Shown one piece after another: positions 61,508-64,000 of a stretch of DNA of 64,000 bases (the first letter of the stretch is position 1; each line of letters opens with the position of its first letter). The DNA comes from Antilocapra americana (Eukaryota; Chordata; Mammalia; Artiodactyla; Antilocapridae): NCBI GenBank assembly GCA_007570785.1, contig ML660777.1, positions 4,968,587 to 5,032,586 on the forward strand. Direction: 5' to 3'. The position numbers and the translations under genes were made by a program. Below the pieces are notes generated by a model that searched no databases, was not told where the DNA came from, and saw only the letters and a list, made by a program, of their open reading frames with translations.

Positions 61508-61630
61508 ATCAGGGACTTTCTTAGTGATCCAATGGTTAAGACTCCATGCTTTCAATGCAGGAGATGTAGGTTTAATCCCTGGTCGAGGAACTAAGATCCC
61601 ACAGACCGCATGTGATGTGGCCAAAATTAT
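61508..61630 (+). mobile_element. CHR-type SINE
   Basis: AGGGACTTTCTTAGTGATCC through CGCATGTGATGTGGCCAAAA. Confidence 0.88.
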
Positions 61631-62559
61631 TTTTTAAGTTTTTAAAAAAGAGACATCAATAGTGTTTCCAGGATTATTAATTATTTTTTCTATTCCAATT
61701 CATAATACTATTTAAGACAATCCCACAGAATTTTTACATTTCTTTCTTTGTCCCTCTGAACAAAGTCCTATAAATCACTGATCCCAATATTGTTGGCTGG
61801 TTCTTCCTCTTTAATTCTCCAAGGAAACAAATTATTATTTTGGCTGACTTTTTTGGGGAGAGGAGGCCATGAATCAGAGATCCAACCCATGCTCCCTGCA
61901 AGTGGAAGAGAGGAAGTCTCTTGGCTAACATTGTTTTACACACATGCAGAAAAATCTCAGTTATTTAACATCATCAGTGCATGAGGTTTTTTTGTGTAAG
62001 TGACTTTTACCTAATTGAAGTTTCTTTCTTCAAATATGAAAAATATCACTCCTTTTTTGTTGGAAATCCTCTTCTAAACTGCATTGATACATTTCACTGC
62101 TTCCTTAAAGAGAAGGCATTGAATACAATTTATTGGTGACTCAGATTATCATTACTAAAATCCTTGAACTGTGTAATGATGCAGTTTTCTTTGCTATAAA
62201 ACGTTTCTCTTTCCTCACAGTTACCATGTCAGACTTCACCTCAGTTATTTCCATATATTGCTACTGACATTCCTCTCACTCCCCACACAAGTTGTATCAG
62301 GCCAAGAAATTATATAAAAACCAAGCGTTTAACAATGTAAACTATGAGTGGGTCACAAGCCCTCTGGAGTCAAACCTAAGCACAGTAGGGAAGGAAAAGC
62401 TAGTGCCAGTGGCAAACTGAGTGTCCAGTGTGAGCCTGCCTTTGTACTGGACCACTGAAATATAACCCACCAACAAGATTCACAATAAGTATGAAAGCAT
62501 CAAATTGTTAGGTTATTTCCATGACGTGATGACCATCAATTCCTAATGTACTCTCTTAA

Positions 62560-63290
62560 CCTGACTTCCTACTGGGCCCATTCCCCGCTCCCAAATATGG
62601 ACATACTCTGTGGAAGATTGAAAAAAATTTGCTACACATTCTTTGCATGTCCTCTAATCAAGAAGTATAGGCTACTTCTCAATTCCTTGAATTTGGAGTG
62701 TGGCCATGAGACTGGAACTTGCTCTGGCTAATGAGACAGTAGTAAATACAATGCAAGCAGAGGTTTGAAAAGCACATCTATAAAAGAGCTTGTTACTGAG
62801 GACCCTGATATCAAACATATGAAGAAGCCTGGACTTGCCTACTTATACTCCTGGAGAATAAGACCCAGGAGTCTTAGTAATCCTGGCTGAACCCAGCCCC
62901 CAGCTAATCCATCAACTGACTGCAGCTACACAAATGAGCCAGGAGACAACCAACAGAAGACTGATGAGCCAATTGATAGAACTGTAAGAAATAATTAATT
63001 GTAGCTGCTTAAAAATGAAAGCAAAAGTTGTGTCTGGCTCTTTGTGACCCCATGGATGGTAGTCTACCAGGCTTCTCCATCCATGGGATTTTCCAGGTAA
63101 GAGTGCCAGACTGGGTTGCCATTTCCTTCTCCAGGGGATCCTCCCGACCCAGGGATCGAACCTGGGTCTCCCACATTGCAGGCAGACTCTGAGCCATCAG
63201 GGAAGGCCATCGCTGCTTACGCCATTAAGATCTGTAGCAGTTTCTTAAGCCACAAAACTAACTGATAGAGAACTTGGTACCTAGAAGCAG
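62560..63290 (+). mobile_element. Ancient LTR-like fragment (MaLR-like), split by a SINE
   Basis: GGAGTGTGGCCATGAGACTG and, after the SINE, TTTCTTAAGCCACAAAACTAAC resemble old MaLR LTR sequence. Sequence at 63,290-63,800 may be the adjoining internal part, with no coding content visible. Confidence 0.45.
63018..63213 (-). mobile_element. Bov-tA SINE
   Basis: Reverse Bov-tA from TGTGTCTGGCTCTTTGTGAC to GCCATCAGGGAAGGCC; GCTGCTTA occurs on both sides. Confidence 0.9.
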
Positions 63291-64000
63291 CACTTTGCCA
63301 TGACAGGCTTAAAACATTCAACATCAGCTTTGGGAGCAAAGAGCAAGTGAAAAGCAGAGAGGTATTAACAAAAACCAGGAAAATGGCAGACAGACTCTTA
63401 GTGGAGGCTGGAGTAGTGATGAGGAAACCGTACAGCTGTTGGGCAAAAAGGCAACCCACATTCTTCAGCAGCAAAACAACTGGTAAAAGTGATGCCTCAT
63501 AAAGGACAGAAACTGTACACAATGAATTTTGAATCTAGCCACCAAGTTCTCCAGGCAGAAGCTTGGAAGTATTCATTGAGTGTTTCTAGCTGCATATAAG
63601 GTTCTGCAAAGACATATGGGCTGCAAAATGATTTATCCAGTTAATAAGTATTATTTTGAGAAAATAGAGAAGAACTCATGATATTGGAAAAGAAAATCTT
63701 TTATATCTCCATTCTCTGCAGCTGGAAGACAAGCTTCTCAGAGCAAGAAATGGCCTCAGAGAGAAGAGTTTTGTAAAATTTAACGTGATGCCTTGTAGCC
63801 CTTCTCAGCTGGACAGGAGGGGCCCTGAGACTCCTAGAGGCGCTGTCTCAGCAGTCTGACGCTCAGCCCAGAGTCAAGGGAGGTCTGTCTGACTTGGGAA
63901 AAAAAATTAAAAACTGCGGCTGTGGATTTTAGAGGCATGGACTCTCTGGGATAATAAGGAAATCCCCAAAGCTTTTAAGCGAGTTTTACTGACAAGCATG

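Larger units (their letters stand above)
52332..64000 (-). other. STX11: STX11 intron 1 (3' part, extends past window)
   Basis: Sequence upstream of the STX11 acceptor. No candidate first exon or CpG island is visible between 52.3 and 64 kb, so the intron very probably runs off the window; the human first intron is tens of kilobases long as I recall. It holds SINEs, an interrupted BovB copy with an ECI2 pseudogene, MIR and old LTR-like fragments (listed separately). The stretches 54,150-55,140, 55,600-57,190, 58,100-58,680, 59,200-60,040 and 61,640-62,550 show nothing I recognise. Confidence 0.75.

Overview
This is mammalian nuclear DNA from a ruminant, most likely cattle or a close relative. 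The evidence is the repeat content: dozens of Bov-tA and CHR-type tRNA-derived SINEs, several BovB (RTE) LINE copies and L1_BT-like L1 3' ends, a combination known from ruminants. The window is gene-poor and intron- or intergenic-like. Most long open reading frames are repeat sequence or antisense shadows. The one confident protein-coding gene is STX11 (syntaxin-11), whose single coding exon lies on the minus strand at 51,469-52,326. From family and synteny knowledge this corresponds to human 6q24, between the SF3B5/PLAGL1 side and UTRN.

Layout. 1-13.8 kb: mostly unrecognised single-copy or decayed sequence with scattered SINEs, BovB pieces and an old L1; a 71-bp exact direct repeat links 11.5 and 13.6 kb. 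13.86-16.10 kb: a compound retrotransposition site in which an L1 3' end (holding a 400-N assembly gap) and an RPL17 retrocopy with a retained intron are separated and flanked by three copies of the same 14-bp target site. 16.7-18.9 kb: minus-strand L1 pieces. 19-31.3 kb: SINEs, BovB, and an old plus-strand L1 interrupted by BovB. 31.3-34.1 kb: little recognisable. 34.33-35.40 kb: a CpG-island-like region containing a complete minus-strand tRNA-Leu(UAA) gene. 36.5-49.4 kb: SINEs, L1 3' ends, one probable solo LTR, MIRs and long unannotated stretches. 50.3-52.3 kb: STX11 coding exon and probable 3' UTR. 52.3-64 kb: STX11 intron 1 (5' side), carrying SINEs, a BovB copy interrupted by an ECI2 processed pseudogene, and old LTR-like sequence. 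The non-coding first exon of STX11 is not visible and probably lies beyond the end of the window.

STX11 and the tRNA gene share the same strand, as I recall they do in human, which supports conserved synteny. I found no operon, CRISPR array, phage or novel defence-type system. The interesting observations are about genome structure: stacked retrotransposition at one target site, a partly spliced retrocopy, an apparently artificial assembly gap, two local direct duplications (one pair bracketing the STX11 exon), and a promoter-like CpG island with no assigned Pol II gene.
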